Positions 45,555 to 55,708 of a DNA stretch of 64,000 bases are shown one piece after another. Below the pieces are notes generated by a model. It did no database searches and was not told the origin of the DNA. It saw nothing but the letters and a program-made list of their open reading frames with translations. The position numbers and the translations under genes were made by a program. The stretch is from assembly GCA_029935315.1 (NCBI GenBank), contig JAOZKN010000002.1, positions 1 through 64,000 on the forward strand, in the 5' to 3' direction. Source of the DNA: Desulfocapsa sp. GTDB taxonomy: Bacteria; Desulfobacterota; Desulfobulbia; Desulfobulbales; Desulfocapsaceae. Within the stretch, counting starts at the first letter, position 1, and each line of letters starts with the position of its first letter.

Positions 45555-45614
45555 GATAATGAAAAGTTGTAGTGGTGAATGGTAGCTTTTACGAGTGCTG
45601 TAAAAAGAATGACC

Positions 45615-47750
45615 TCAGTTACGGGAATATAACCATTTGTCCAACATATTGAAAACAATATCTCTTTTTATTGGTTTTGTCATGTAGTCGTTCATGCCAG
45701 CATTCAGGCAGAGTTCTCTGTCTCCTTTCATGGCATTAGCAGTCATGGCCAGGATAGGGATGTCTGTGAAGCCAAGTTTGCGGATTTGTTGTGTGGCTTC
45801 ATAACCATCCATTTCCGGCATCTGTATGTCCATAAGTATGGTGTCAAATTGTTCAGGGGTGCTGTTGAACATTTCCACGGCAATCTTTCCATTACTGGCG
45901 ACTTCAACCTGGTACCCGGCTTTTGTCAGAATCATTGTTGCAAGCTTTTGATTTACCAGATTGTCCTCAACAAGCAGGATGGAGATGGATTGCTTGATTT
46001 CTTCACGCACTGAATATTGGGTAACCAGTTCCGTCTCTTTTTTGTAAAAATCGTCGTCACCCTTGTGGCCAAGGGTTCTTGACAGGGTACGTAACAGGAT
46101 TGAACGTCTTGCCGGTTTACTTAAAAAAGCAGAGAAGCCGACCTCTTTGCATTTATGCGCCAGTTTCTCCGTGGAGGAGGTGTAGGCAAGGAAGGGGATA
46201 TTTTTTGACTGCAGGTTTGAGGTCCTGATCATTGTTGCCAGCTCAAAGCCGGAAGTAACAGGCATATGCAGATCAATAATAACCAGATCAAAGGCTTTTC
46301 CCTCTTCTTCTGCCTGAGAAAGGATACTCATTGTTGTTGTTTCGTCAAGAATGGGGGTGACCTCGATACCAGCTTTGGTGAGAATGTGCTCAATAATATC
46401 ATTGTTGGCTTTATTGTCATCAATGATGAGCATTCTGGTCCCTTCCAGATTCAGTTGGCTCAGGCTTTTCCCATGGGAGACGGATGATTTTCGCATTTTT
46501 GCAATAAAATGGAAGGTTGTTCCTTTGCCCGGTATGCTTTCAGCCCAGACTTTCCCATCCATCAGGCTCGCAATTTTTCGACAAATAGAAAGTCCCAGGC
46601 CAGTTCCGCCGTATCTTCTGGTGGTGGTGCCGTCCTCCTGTTTGAAAACTTCAAAGATAGACTCGCATTTGTCGGCTGCAATACCGATTCCAGTATCGCG
46701 AACAAGACAATGCAGGGTGATATTCCTGTCGTCTTCCTCTTCCACGTTAATGGTGAGTTCAAGTTCGCCCTTCTCGGTGAATTTGGCAGCATTGCCAAGA
46801 AGATTGACAAGGACCTGCCTGAACCTGCCGGGATCTCCGCTGATATTGGCAGGAAGATTGTCATCAATGGAGCACAGGATTTCGATGGATTTTCCCATCA
46901 CCCGTGGACGAACCAGTTCACACACATCATGGGCGGTAATTTCAGGGTCAAAATCAATATATTCAAGGCTCATCTGCCCGGCTTCAACCTTAGAGAAATC
47001 AAGGATATCGTTGACCAGCTCTATAAGGGCTTCCCCGCTTCTTTTGATTGTCTCGGCGCTGTCTTGCTGCTCTTCATCAAGATCAGTGGCAAGGAGCATC
47101 TCGGTAAAGCCAATGACTCCGTTCATGGGCGTTCTGATCTCATGGCTCATGGAGGCAAGGAACTGGCTTTTGGTGATGGACGCAGCTTCTGCAGCAACTT
47201 TTGCCTTGCGCAGCTCGTTGGTCTGTAATTCTATTTCTGATTGGAGTGTTTTTGAGTAATTCTCCTGATGTTCTTGAATAATAAGGTGGTTTTTTTCATT
47301 TTCTTCCAGAGTTTTCTGGTATTTTTTTTCGAGAATTGAAAACTCCTGGCCAAACTGCTTTTTTTGAATATCCAGTTTCTTTTGTGCTGCCGCTGTTTTC
47401 AGTCTGCTGGCAAAGAGTGAACAGGCAAGTGACAGCAGTCTGGACTGGTCTTGGGGGGTAAAGAAGAGAGTGGACTGAATTTCAGGGAGGGCGATTGCAG
47501 ACCATTCCCCATCAGCAGACACCGGAGTGTACGCATACGCAGCAGCACTTTTTTGCAGAAGAGCCTTGAGTTCTTTACGGCAAGTTGTCGTGGGTACGGG
47601 GCCTTGCTCTGTTATACTGTGTAGCTTTTGCTTGTGATCAATGAGCAGGCAAGAAGATTCAGGGGCAGAGCTGTCGAGAAGTTGCAGGAGTGTATCGATT
47701 TCCTGCTGACAGGAGGTTGCTGTGTCCAAAATTGCGAAGCTTGCGGCCAT
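45615..47750 (-). CDS. Soluble hybrid histidine kinase with two receiver domains
   Basis: 711 residues with no membrane segment. Order: unrecognised N-terminal domain (1-125), long coiled coil (about 125-195), dimerisation domain with phospho-His in [13 protein letters not shown], HATPase (N-box [12 protein letters not shown]-boxes DTGIGI and [10 protein letters not shown]), then two receivers. Receiver 1 starts LIIDDN and has Asp in VIIDLHMP; receiver 2 starts SILLVEDN with [14 protein letters not shown] and KPI at the end. No output domain follows, so a separate partner is needed. BrkB gene follows. Confidence 0.93.
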   Translation of the reverse strand: MAASFAILDTATSCQQEIDTLLQLLDSSAPESSCLLIDHKQKLHSITEQGPVPTTTCRKELKALLQKSAAAYAYTPVSADGEWSAIALPEIQSTLFFTPQDQSRLLSLACSLFASRLKTAAAQKKLDIQKKQFGQEFSILEKKYQKTLEENEKNHLIIQEHQENYSKTLQSEIELQTNELRKAKVAAEAASITKSQFLASMSHEIRTPMNGVIGFTEMLLATDLDEEQQDSAETIKRSGEALIELVNDILDFSKVEAGQMSLEYIDFDPEITAHDVCELVRPRVMGKSIEILCSIDDNLPANISGDPGRFRQVLVNLLGNAAKFTEKGELELTINVEEEDDRNITLHCLVRDTGIGIAADKCESIFEVFKQEDGTTTRRYGGTGLGLSICRKIASLMDGKVWAESIPGKGTTFHFIAKMRKSSVSHGKSLSQLNLEGTRMLIIDDNKANNDIIEHILTKAGIEVTPILDETTTMSILSQAEEEGKAFDLVIIDLHMPVTSGFELATMIRTSNLQSKNIPFLAYTSSTEKLAHKCKEVGFSAFLSKPARRSILLRTLSRTLGHKGDDDFYKKETELVTQYSVREEIKQSISILLVEDNLVNQKLATMILTKAGYQVEVASNGKIAVEMFNSTPEQFDTILMDIQMPEMDGYEATQQIRKLGFTDIPILAMTANAMKGDRELCLNAGMNDYMTKPIKRDIVFNMLDKWLYSRN

Positions 47751-47885
47751 GATATTTTCCTTGGTTAGCAGTTAATCTCTGTACAGATCTCGCACACTAC
47801 TCATTGAATAAACGCATGCGGTACAAAAATCAAATGCCTTAACGTTGAACGAAAAGGCTGACTCTCAAGGTCTCGAATAGAAATG

Positions 47886-48254
47886 TTACGCTGCCATGAT
47901 TTCCTTTTTGCTGATTGCCTCTGCTTTTACACGGTCAAGGAGTTCTGCCAGTACCGGTTTGATATTCTCACGAATGTCTCCTGCAACGATGAGAAAGAGG
48001 AGATCTTCACCCGGTTGAAAGGTGCCTGTTTTTGCTTCGGCAACAATGTCGTAAATCCCATCACGTTTTAAAAAATCCTGACGGATGGCTTCAATTTTTT
48101 GAAGATCCGGTGTCACTTCAAGTGCCACAACCTGTTTTTTATTATCCATCCGAGACCAGCTGCGGACGGTACCATTGTGGATGAGAATCATCCCGACATT
48201 ATCATTAAATCCTGGCTGTTGTTTCATTTCAGCAATACGTTTTGAAATATCCAT
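47886..48254 (-). CDS. moaE: MoaE-like molybdopterin synthase large subunit
   Basis: 122-residue short MoaE. NVGMILIHNGTVRSWSR, VVALEVTPDLQKIEAI, and the segment FLIVAGDIRENIKPVL near 90-105 agree with MoaE-type proteins of anaerobic deltaproteobacteria. Molybdopterin synthase adds sulfur to precursor Z. The usual C-terminal PIWKKE is only partly kept (SKKEI). It stands alone here; moaD or other moa genes are not in the window. Moderate certainty. Confidence 0.68.
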   Translation of the reverse strand: MDISKRIAEMKQQPGFNDNVGMILIHNGTVRSWSRMDNKKQVVALEVTPDLQKIEAIRQDFLKRDGIYDIVAEAKTGTFQPGEDLLFLIVAGDIRENIKPVLAELLDRVKAEAISKKEIMAA

Positions 48255-48304
48255 TCAATACACTCCATGGGTTGTTTTTGGGTGACAAGTGAAGCTTCAA
48301 TATC

Positions 48305-50290
48305 TCAGATGGTTTTGACGATGGGAATAGTGAGTTGCTGAGAAGAACGAAGTCCACTGAAATTAAGGTTTGTGTTATATTTTTTTAAGAGCCACAGGGG
48401 CAGATCAAATTTTCTCCGGCAAATTTCCCAGACAGTATCCCCTTTTTCTACTGTATAGGAAGTGACGCCAACAATTTTATAGACGTTGAAGAAGTCTTCC
48501 TCAGTTTCGAGGTGAAAGTCAAATCGTTTTTCTTCAAACTTTTTACCAGAAATCTTGTTCAGTGGAATCTGGATGGATTCGTCGGGTTGTAGTAAGCGTT
48601 TTATCTGGAAAGAATTGAGTCGGCGAATTGCATCGGGCTTGACGTTCAGCCAATCTGCAAGGAGTTCCACCGATTCTTCCGGCTGGATTGTGATAGTGCC
48701 ACTGCGTGAATTTTCTTTTTGTTGAATTTCTCTGACGCTGAGTTCGCCAAGCACCACACTTCTAGCCGTTTGAATTTTTTTCCAGTTGGGTTTGCTCTTC
48801 TTGCCGTCGGCCAGAACAGGAATTCCAGCAGCACTTGATTGCCTGCTTGTCTTTTTCTGCGTCTGACTGATATTTTTCCGGGAGCGGCCAGAGGATACAG
48901 AATTACCAGGAATGCGCAGGTTTTGACCGACAAAGATCGTCGCGTGTTTATTCAGGTTGTTGGTTTTTCTGAGCGAACGCAGGCTGACACCGAATTTTTC
49001 GGCAATTTTCCCTGCAGTATCCCCACTGCGAACACGGTAAAACCGGGTGGGTTTTTGTTTACTGTGATAGAGCCGGGAAGGAATTGATGTTAGCAGGTGT
49101 TGCTGCTGCCCGTTCTTGGGCAGATGGAGGATGTATCCTTTTGGGATATATTTTTTTCCCTGGAATACTGCTTTCCTGAGGGCAGGGTTAAGCTTTTTTA
49201 AAGTGCCCATTGAGATTCTGAAGTGCGTACTGACATCACTTGCAGCCATAAATGCTGGTAACTGAAGGCGTAATGTTTTGAGTGGTTTTTTTATTTTGAG
49301 CGTGGCCGATTGCTCAAGTTTCCTGGCGACCCTGAGCGCAGCCAGAAATTCGGAATAAAAGTTACGGGAAGCAAATTTGAAATGACCTTGTCTGTAATGG
49401 CGGAAGATCTGTTCATAACCTCCGTGCGCTTTTTGAGCACGGCGCATACCGGCGGGGCCGTAGTTGTACGCGGTGACGGCAAGGGGCCAGTTCTTCAGGG
49501 ATTTGTAATTGTTCTGCAGGAAGCTGGCTGCCGCATAGCTTGCAAGAATGGGATCTTGTCGCTCGTCCACCGCGTAGTTGATGCTTAGAAATTGTTTTCC
49601 AGTGGAGCGGGTGAATTGCCAGATGCCGGAAGCACCAAATTTTGAATAGGCCCGGTGATTAAAAGATGATTCAACATGGGGCAGGTAGGCAAGATCTTCT
49701 GGGAGCCCCTTTTGTTTGAATATCTTTTTGATTTGGTCAATATAAGCACCGGAGCGAATAACACCTTCCTCAAAACGATCTTTTTGGCCAATCTGGATGC
49801 GGATTGAATTTGCAGCTGTCTGCAGACGGGTACGATTTGTTTTGCCAAAGAGCGCTAAAACCCTTTTTTCTTCGGACCCACGGGGAGTAGTATTTTTTGC
49901 CAGGCGTCTGAGGATAGTTACATATTTATTTTTGATGCCCCTGAAGATTGGCTTGTTGATTTTTGCAGATCCGGGCAGGCGATGGTTGACTATGGGGATT
50001 ACGTCATAGATAATTGCAAGGTTTTCTGAATCATGTACCACTGCCTGACTGGTGGAGTATCTGGAGTAGATTTTTTCCCAGAAACGAACGTTGTTTTCTA
50101 TTACCGGATATCGTGGAAAGTGGGTGGCAGCAGATACGGGAGCTGCATGCAAAAAAGGAAGAATCAGCAAGCAGAGCAGGGTGAAGGTGTGTAGGGTAGC
50201 AGCAGCACTTCCTGAAAAGGCGGTCTTTTCTGGGGCAGATGCTGAAAAAAAACAAGAAAATATGCTTTGGCAGAAAAATATTAGCAACAT
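48305..50290 (-). CDS. Membrane-bound lytic transglycosylase, MltD-like with LysM repeats
   Basis: 661-residue murein hydrolase. A hydrophobic signal segment spans residues 35-55. The transglycosylase domain (about 190-325) has catalytic Glu in LPHVESSFN, GASGIWQFTRSTG and TAYNYGPAGM. C-terminal LysM modules follow: FYRVRSGDTAGKIAEKFG (about 420), a weaker one around 555 and SYTVEKGDTVWEICRRKF near 615. Start at ATG 50290 has no good site; a later start within the leader is possible. It should act in the periplasm on peptidoglycan. Confidence 0.9.
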   Translation of the reverse strand: MLLIFFCQSIFSCFFSASAPEKTAFSGSAAATLHTFTLLCLLILPFLHAAPVSAATHFPRYPVIENNVRFWEKIYSRYSTSQAVVHDSENLAIIYDVIPIVNHRLPGSAKINKPIFRGIKNKYVTILRRLAKNTTPRGSEEKRVLALFGKTNRTRLQTAANSIRIQIGQKDRFEEGVIRSGAYIDQIKKIFKQKGLPEDLAYLPHVESSFNHRAYSKFGASGIWQFTRSTGKQFLSINYAVDERQDPILASYAAASFLQNNYKSLKNWPLAVTAYNYGPAGMRRAQKAHGGYEQIFRHYRQGHFKFASRNFYSEFLAALRVARKLEQSATLKIKKPLKTLRLQLPAFMAASDVSTHFRISMGTLKKLNPALRKAVFQGKKYIPKGYILHLPKNGQQQHLLTSIPSRLYHSKQKPTRFYRVRSGDTAGKIAEKFGVSLRSLRKTNNLNKHATIFVGQNLRIPGNSVSSGRSRKNISQTQKKTSRQSSAAGIPVLADGKKSKPNWKKIQTARSVVLGELSVREIQQKENSRSGTITIQPEESVELLADWLNVKPDAIRRLNSFQIKRLLQPDESIQIPLNKISGKKFEEKRFDFHLETEEDFFNVYKIVGVTSYTVEKGDTVWEICRRKFDLPLWLLKKYNTNLNFSGLRSSQQLTIPIVKTI

Positions 50291-50357
50291 AGTGAGAAAG
50301 AAGAAGATGATCAGTTCGTTTCAGGTATTATTCCCATTTAAACACAAGGAGTAGTTG

Positions 50358-50843
50358 ATGTATAGACCAATTTTGGCAAGTCTTGCTTTTATTCTTTCTG
50401 AGGATAAGAAAAGCGTTCTCCTGGTGCATCGTAATAAGCGGGATGATGATCAGCATCTTGGGAAGTATAATGGGCTCGGCGGCAAGATGAAGGCGGGGGA
50501 AGATATTCTTGCCTGTATAACTAGAGAAGTACGGGAAGAAGCTGGTATTATCTGTGATAATGTGGAGCTGCGCGGAACTGTTAGCTGGCCAGGATTTGGC
50601 AAAAATGGCGAAGACTGGTTTGGCTTTATTTTTCTGGTACACAAATACAAGGGAATTCCGGTGCTTCACAATGAGGAAGGGGATCTGCACTGGAAAGCAA
50701 TTGCAGAGCTTGAAACACTTCCCATGTGGGAAGGGGATAAATATTTTCTTCCTCTTGTTTTTGATAAGAACCCCAGTCCTTTCCACGGCTCCATGCCGTA
50801 TAAAAATGGTTGTCCCTGTGGCTGGACTTGTTCTCGTGGCTGA
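50358..50843 (+). CDS. Nudix hydrolase (MutT/8-oxo-dGTPase-like)
   Basis: 161 residues from ATG 50358, 6 bases after AAGGAG. The Nudix box is complete: GGKMKAGEDILACITREV followed by REEAGI. The N-terminal RPILASLAFIL and LLVHRNKRDDDQHLGKYN match the eukaryote-like MTH1/MutT subgroup acting on 8-oxo-dGTP. The last 14 residues have a small Cys cluster (CPCGWTC). It is divergent from the MltD-like gene. Confidence 0.9.
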   Translation: MYRPILASLAFILSEDKKSVLLVHRNKRDDDQHLGKYNGLGGKMKAGEDILACITREVREEAGIICDNVELRGTVSWPGFGKNGEDWFGFIFLVHKYKGIPVLHNEEGDLHWKAIAELETLPMWEGDKYFLPLVFDKNPSPFHGSMPYKNGCPCGWTCSRG

Positions 50844-50940
50844 GCTCTTGCATTAATAAAAATGACGGGTATAATTATGCGAACTTGAATCAATACATTT
50901 AGTATCTATTTTAACTTCTTTTATTTGTGGAGTGTCTGAT

Positions 50941-51276
50941 ATGGCTGAGGAAAAAGAATTAGCACGACTGGAAGGATTTGTTTCAACTCTTCTTGATAAA
51001 TTTAACGCATTGCGGGCAGATCATAAAGCACTGACCGAACGTCTGCAGCGACGTGATATAAGTATCGAAGATTTGCGGGATGAGCTTGCATCTCTGAAAG
51101 GTGACCGCAGTGAGGTCTCCAGTCGGGTGAGCAGTCTGATTAGCCAGATCGAAGACTGGGAGACTGACAATGGTTCTGAAGGTGAGATGGGCGAGGCTGA
51201 CGCCGATACCGAAGATGAGAAAAAGGATTCTGCTGTTCAGGGAAATCTTTTTAGTGCAGAAAATGCGGATGAGTAA
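50941..51276 (+). CDS. Coiled-coil protein, ZapB-like
   Basis: 111 residues from ATG 50941, 8 bases after GGAG; a GTG at 50932 is less likely. Residues 5-80 form one coiled coil (LARLEGFVSTLLDKFNALR, LTERLQRRDISIEDL) and the C-terminal third is very acidic. It is immediately upstream of zapA (29 bases), the usual place of a ZapB-type division partner in deltaproteobacteria. The role is inferred from shape and position. Confidence 0.7.
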   Translation: MAEEKELARLEGFVSTLLDKFNALRADHKALTERLQRRDISIEDLRDELASLKGDRSEVSSRVSSLISQIEDWETDNGSEGEMGEADADTEDEKKDSAVQGNLFSAENADE

Positions 51277-51305
51277 AGAACATATGAGTACAGAAGGAGG
51301 CTCTC

Positions 51306-51602
51306 TTGGAACGACTTGTCCGTTTTGAGCTCCTGGGGCAGGAATTTGCTTTTTATACCGCTGCTCCAGAGGAAGAGGTGGCTGAAATAATCTCTTTGGT
51401 GACAGATCTTGTCCTTGAGAACAGTTCGCCCGGTGCTTCCGGGAGTATCGCTGTGGGGAAAGTCGCGGTACTTGCCAGTTTGAATATTGCCTCACGTTAC
51501 GTCGAATTGAAAGGAGAGTTTTCCCGGTATAAGAAAGAGACTGAAGAGCGGCTCCTGAAACTTGGTGAACAGATTGGCAGGCAATTGACAACTGATGAAT
51601 AA
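51306..51602 (+). CDS. zapA: Cell division protein ZapA (TTG start)
   Basis: FtsZ-ring crosslinker, 98 residues. RFELLGQEFAFYT at the start, IISLVTDLVLE, VAVLASLNIASRYVEL and a C-terminal coiled coil are typical. TTG 51306 follows a strong GAAGGAGG by 5 bases. 6S RNA lies just downstream, as in many proteobacteria. Confidence 0.9.
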   Translation: MERLVRFELLGQEFAFYTAAPEEEVAEIISLVTDLVLENSSPGASGSIAVGKVAVLASLNIASRYVELKGEFSRYKKETEERLLKLGEQIGRQLTTDE

Positions 51603-51671
51603 GTAAGGACGGTCACTGGATTTTGCTAAAAGATGAGATTTCAGGATAATTGTTTTCGTTTATCATGAAAT

Positions 51672-51700
51672 TTGCTATATTGGGTACTAGTTAATAATAA
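51672..51700 (+). promoter_or_regulatory. Promoter of 6S RNA
   Basis: TTGCTA (51672-51677), 17-base spacer, TAATAA (51695-51700). The expected start near 51707 coincides with the first base of the closing stem of the predicted 6S RNA, so promoter and RNA support each other. Confidence 0.6.
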
Positions 51701-51706
51701 ACAATT

Positions 51707-51888
51707 TTCCCTGGCCTGTTGGTGATTCTCAGTGTTGTTGAGCCAACTCTCAAGAAAAGGGTAACCTCTCTGGATCTTTAAGGAAGATCGCTTTGCGAAT
51801 TTCCTGACGGATTTATGGGTCTGCCCACCTATATTAATAGGTTCTACTTTCCTGAGGACACGGCAGGTTGGGGGATTTATTTTTTTCT
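51707..51888 (+). ncRNA. ssrS: 6S RNA (predicted)
   Basis: About 165-180 bases directly after zapA, the conserved position of ssrS. The ends CCCTGGCCTG (51709-51718) and CAGGTTGGGG (51864-51873) close a long stem with G-U pairs. Between them lies a long imperfect hairpin with an open centre, the promoter-mimic shape that binds sigma70-RNA polymerase in stationary phase. A T-rich tail (51876-51887) follows. The call rests on shape, position and promoter; no covariance model was run. Confidence 0.7.
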
Positions 51889-52255
51889 CAGAATTGTATA
51901 TTGGGCGAAGGGCAGGTTATTTGCTGATGATTCCTCACTATTCGATTCTGTTTTTATATTCCGGGTAGTTGTTGTAGTTCAGGCTTTGTTTTGAACGGGG
52001 TAAGTGCACGGAAATAGCCTGCAGGGTTAATTGCAGTGGAATTTTGGTTCCTGGAAGAAGGCGTGAAAAGGAAGATAACGATGCATCTTTGTTAAAGGTG
52101 GGTCGATTTTATATATAGGTTATGTAAACAGGTATGTGTTTGTTTTAAAAATCATTTCTCTTGTGTAACATAAGTCCCTCCTTGTTCGTTTTGCCTTTTT
52201 CCCATACTTCTGTTCTTCTGTAGTATCCTATCCTGCTGTAGTGGGGGGAGTACGT
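51889..52255 (+). other. Non-coding stretch before rny with candidate promoter
   Basis: About 370 bases without a gene. I see no ORF, tRNA or known riboswitch. The only clear signal is a promoter TTGTTA (52089-52094), 17-base spacer, TATATA (52112-52117), which should drive rny and leave a leader of about 130 bases. RNase Y and RNase E leaders are often self-regulated, but no element is recognised here. Confidence 0.5.
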
Positions 52256-53815
52256 ATGGATTTTCAAATAGTTGCGTTTGTCGTTGGAGGGCTGGTTGCC
52301 GGTATTGTCGCGGGTGTGATTTTACGTCAACGTTTTGTTGAAGGTCATAAGGCTAATATAGCGTCTCAGGGGAAAAAAATCATTGAGACGGCCATTGCCC
52401 AGGCTGGACAGATAAAAAAAGAGAGTGTCTTAAAAACCAAGGAAGATGCCCATAAACTGAAGCTGACTGCCCAGGAAGAAATACAAAAAGAAAGACAGGA
52501 TCTTAAAGAAGACATTAATCGTCTCGGACAAAAGAAGGGAGCACTGAAAAAAGAGTGGCTTGCCTGTGATAAACGCCGGGATGAGCAGGAGATACATGCT
52601 GGCGCTTTGGAGCAGCAGGAAAAAGTGATCAGTGAAAAAAATAAGGAAGTTGAGTTACTCATAGGCAAACAGCGTTACGAACTGGAAAAAATTGCAGGCA
52701 TCAGCCAGGATGATGCTAAAAAGATGCTGATGGATTCCCTGGAGAGTGAAGCTCGAATGGATGCTGCTAAACGTCTTGCACGCATCGAGAATGAGATGAA
52801 GTCGCAGGCTGATCGCAAGGGAAAGAACATTCTGGCCCTGGCCATTTCCCGATATGCCGGTGATTATGTAGCTGACAAGACAGTTTCCATGGTGCCCTTG
52901 CCAAATGATGAGATGAAGGGAAGAATCATTGGCCGTGAAGGTCGGAATATCCGAGCCATTGAGGCTGCAACCGGTATTGATATCATCATCGACGATACTC
53001 CGGAAGCGGTTATCCTTTCAGGCTTTAATCCTGTCCGTCGCGAGATTGCCCGTCGGGCACTTTTGCAGCTCATCACTGATGGGCGTATCCATCCCGCTCG
53101 TATCGAAGAAGTTGTTGAAAAAGTAACCAAAGAACTCGACACTGTAATGAATGAGGCTGGTGAACAGGCGACTTTTGATGTGGGAGCCCATGGTGTCCAT
53201 GTGGATCTTATCAGTATTCTGGGGCGTTTAAAATACCGCACAAGTTATGGCCAGAATGTATTGCAGCATTCCCTTGAAGTGGCTTTTCTTTGCGGCATTA
53301 TGGCTGCAGAGCTTGGTATCGACGTGAAAGTGGCCAAGCGTGCCGGATTGCTCCATGATATCGGAAAGGCAGTGGATCATGAAGTTGAAGGCTCCCATGC
53401 TGTTATTGGTCGGGATCTTGCACGAAAATATGGTGAAAGCGAAGAAGTTGCCTATGCCATCGGGGCACATCATGAAGATGAGCCGCCACAGTCTGTTCTC
53501 GATGTCCTTGTCCAGGCTGCAGATGCCCTTTCCGGGGCACGGCCTGGGGCACGTAAAGAGATGCTGCAGTCTTATGTTAAACGTCTTGAAGATCTGGAGG
53601 CCATTGCCACAGATTTTGACGGTGTAGAGAAATCATACGCTATCCAGGCAGGACGAGACCTGCGGATTATTGTTGATTCTCAGAAAGTGAAAGATGGTGA
53701 AGCAACCCTGTTAAGTCAGGATATCGCTAAAGCCATTGAAGAGAAACTGACTTACCCAGGACAGATTCGAGTGACTGTTATTCGCGAGACCCGTGCCGTA
53801 CAGTACGCTAAATAA
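52256..53815 (+). CDS. rny: Ribonuclease Y
   Basis: Membrane-anchored endoribonuclease that starts mRNA decay. ATG 52256 follows GGGAG and gives 519 residues. An N-terminal membrane helix (about 5-25), a long coiled coil (about 40-190), a KH domain (about 210-275: [17 protein letters not shown]) and an HD domain (about 330-430: [17 protein letters not shown]) are in order. The next gene tyrS follows after 18 bases. Confidence 0.96.
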   Translation: MDFQIVAFVVGGLVAGIVAGVILRQRFVEGHKANIASQGKKIIETAIAQAGQIKKESVLKTKEDAHKLKLTAQEEIQKERQDLKEDINRLGQKKGALKKEWLACDKRRDEQEIHAGALEQQEKVISEKNKEVELLIGKQRYELEKIAGISQDDAKKMLMDSLESEARMDAAKRLARIENEMKSQADRKGKNILALAISRYAGDYVADKTVSMVPLPNDEMKGRIIGREGRNIRAIEAATGIDIIIDDTPEAVILSGFNPVRREIARRALLQLITDGRIHPARIEEVVEKVTKELDTVMNEAGEQATFDVGAHGVHVDLISILGRLKYRTSYGQNVLQHSLEVAFLCGIMAAELGIDVKVAKRAGLLHDIGKAVDHEVEGSHAVIGRDLARKYGESEEVAYAIGAHHEDEPPQSVLDVLVQAADALSGARPGARKEMLQSYVKRLEDLEAIATDFDGVEKSYAIQAGRDLRIIVDSQKVKDGEATLLSQDIAKAIEEKLTYPGQIRVTVIRETRAVQYAK

Positions 53816-53833
53816 ACTCTTTTTCTTATTTGA

Positions 53834-55051
53834 ATGAAAATGGCTACAATTGAAGAACAGATAGCACTCCTGGAAAGGGGTATAGTTGACTGCATTGCGC
53901 ATGACGAGCTTGTTAAAAAGCTTAAAAAATCTGAGGAAAGCGGAGTACCGCTCAGGGTAAAGGCGGGCTTTGATCCAACGGCTCCCGACCTTCATTTGGG
54001 ACACACGGTTTTGTTGCAGAAGTTAAAGCATTTTCAGGATCTCGGGCATCAGGTTCTCTTTCTGATTGGAGATTTTACCGGGATGATTGGAGATCCCACC
54101 GGGAAATCAGAAACCCGAAAGGCTCTGACCCGTGAAGATGTTGCCAGAAATGCAGAAAGTTATAAAGAGCAGGTTTTTAAAATCCTTGATCCTGAAAAAA
54201 CAAAAGTTGTTTTCAATTCAGAATGGCTCTCCAAACTTGATTCTTTTGATATGATTCGTCTGGCTTCGGAGCTGACTGTGGCCAGGATGCTGGAACGGGA
54301 AGACTTTAAGGTTCGTTTTCGTGAAGGATCTCCCATCTCCATCCATGAGTTTATGTATCCTCTTATTCAGGGTTATGATTCCGTGGCACTGAAGGCCGAT
54401 GTAGAGCTTGGTGGCACCGATCAGTTGTTTAATTTACTGATGGGACGTGATTTGCAGAGATCTCATGGGCAGGAGCCACAGGTTGTTTTGACCTTACCGC
54501 TCCTTGAAGGACTTGATGGCGTAAATAAGATGAGCAAGTCCCTTGGCAACTATATTGGGGTTGCTGAATCGGCCAATGATATTTATGGCAAGGTTCTCTC
54601 TGCATCCGATGACCTTATGTTCCGTTATTTCGACCTGCTCAGTGATCTTAGTCGTGATGAAATTGCAGCACTCAAAACAGATATGGAATCAGGGAAATTA
54701 CACCCTAAAGAGGTGAAGCAGAAACTTGCCAGGGAACTCACATCCCGCTTCCATTCCGATGAAGCAGCAATACGAGCCGAAGAAAATTTCGCTAAAGTCT
54801 TTCAGAAAGGCGGGGTGCCTGATGATATCCCGGAGAAAACGATACAGTCTGATGAGGATATCTGGTTGCCCCAGTTTCTTGTTGATCTTGAAATGGTGAA
54901 ATCAACATCGGATGGACGTCGCATGATTAAGCAGAATGCTGTATCTCTGGATGGGAAGAAAATTACTGATATGAAAGCAACGGTTTCACCCCATGGGGAA
55001 ATACTGGTGAAGGTGGGGAAACGTCGTTTTTGTAAGGTTGTCTTTGAATAG
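53834..55051 (+). CDS. tyrS: Tyrosyl-tRNA synthetase
   Basis: Class I synthetase, 405 residues. HIGH-like HLGH near residue 54 in [25 protein letters not shown], and KMSKS in [12 protein letters not shown] near 235 are exact. The C-terminal S4-like RNA-binding domain (about 340-405) is present. ATG 53834 or the second ATG at 53840 may be used; no good ribosome site is visible, so coupling with rny is possible. A shared terminator follows. Confidence 0.96.
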   Translation: MKMATIEEQIALLERGIVDCIAHDELVKKLKKSEESGVPLRVKAGFDPTAPDLHLGHTVLLQKLKHFQDLGHQVLFLIGDFTGMIGDPTGKSETRKALTREDVARNAESYKEQVFKILDPEKTKVVFNSEWLSKLDSFDMIRLASELTVARMLEREDFKVRFREGSPISIHEFMYPLIQGYDSVALKADVELGGTDQLFNLLMGRDLQRSHGQEPQVVLTLPLLEGLDGVNKMSKSLGNYIGVAESANDIYGKVLSASDDLMFRYFDLLSDLSRDEIAALKTDMESGKLHPKEVKQKLARELTSRFHSDEAAIRAEENFAKVFQKGGVPDDIPEKTIQSDEDIWLPQFLVDLEMVKSTSDGRRMIKQNAVSLDGKKITDMKATVSPHGEILVKVGKRRFCKVVFE

Positions 55052-55070
55052 TAAGGTAGAATAATTAAAT

Positions 55071-55115
55071 AAAAAAAAGGCCTGTCGGAGAAAAATCCGG
55101 CAGGCCTTTTTTTAT
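55071..55115. terminator. Bidirectional terminator between tyrS and the Fur-family gene
   Basis: An 11-bp stem (55079-55089 with 55096-55106, one G-U) is flanked by eight A on the left and seven T on the right, so it can terminate both converging transcripts. Confidence 0.93.
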
Positions 55116-55135
55116 TGGGTTGAACAGGGGGAAGT

Positions 55136-55546
55136 TTAGTTCACAGCCTGTGCATTATCATTACATTCACTGCAGATACCGGAGAACTCAATGTGATGCC
55201 CAAGTACTTGATATTTGCTGATATCAGCAGCAGTTTTGTTGATATCCTCCATAACCGGAATTTCGATATCATCAACTTTACCACAGCTCAGGCAGCGGAT
55301 ATGATAGTGAGGATCGATGGTGGCATCAAAACGTTTCTGGGTTCCACCCACTTCAAGCTTAAGAATAATGCCGGTTTCTGACATCAGTTCAAGGTTTCTG
55401 TATACGGTACCCAGACCAATACGTGGAAGACGTTTACGTACCATGTCGTAAACTTCATTGGCTGTTGGGTGGGAAGTTACTTTTCCAAGCTCTTCTAAGA
55501 TAATTTGACGTTGTGTAGTTAAACGCATTTCTGGAGTAAGTTGCAT
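55136..55546 (-). CDS. Fur/PerR-family metal-dependent repressor
   Basis: 136 residues. Winged helix (RLTTQRQIILEEL, VYDMVRKRLPRIGLGTVYRNL), hinge and C-terminal dimer domain. Two CxxC structural zinc pairs (CLSC near 85 and CSEC near 125) plus HYHIRC are kept. Overall it looks PerR-like (peroxide sensing) rather than iron-Fur, but the sensing histidines cannot be decided by eye. A palindrome in its own leader suggests autoregulation. It converges on tyrS. Confidence 0.85.
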   Translation of the reverse strand: MQLTPEMRLTTQRQIILEELGKVTSHPTANEVYDMVRKRLPRIGLGTVYRNLELMSETGIILKLEVGGTQKRFDATIDPHYHIRCLSCGKVDDIEIPVMEDINKTAADISKYQVLGHHIEFSGICSECNDNAQAVN

Positions 55547-55579
55547 TGTGTCCTCTTGCTAACAATTTAAAGATGAGTG

Positions 55580-55628
55580 GTAATTATTACTGATACACTG
55601 ATAATAGATCAAAAAAATGAGAAATCAA
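55580..55628 (-). promoter_or_regulatory. Promoter and candidate operator of the PerR-like gene
   Basis: Minus strand: TTGATT (55628-55623), 16-base spacer, TATTAT (55606-55601). The palindrome GTAAT-T-ATTAC at 55590-55580 lies just after the expected start. Its core TAATnATTA is the core of the known PerR box. This is the best candidate autoregulatory site here. Confidence 0.55.
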
Positions 55629-55708
55629 GGAAAAACATAATAAAATTGAAGGACGCAGACGATTGTGGAACTTTCTGAGCAGAAGAATTCCGTGAAATCC
55701 GTTCTTCT

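Noticed and set aside
46351-47259. 302-residue plus-strand ORF inside the histidine kinase gene
   Set aside because: Shadow of the kinase; no motif or ribosome site.
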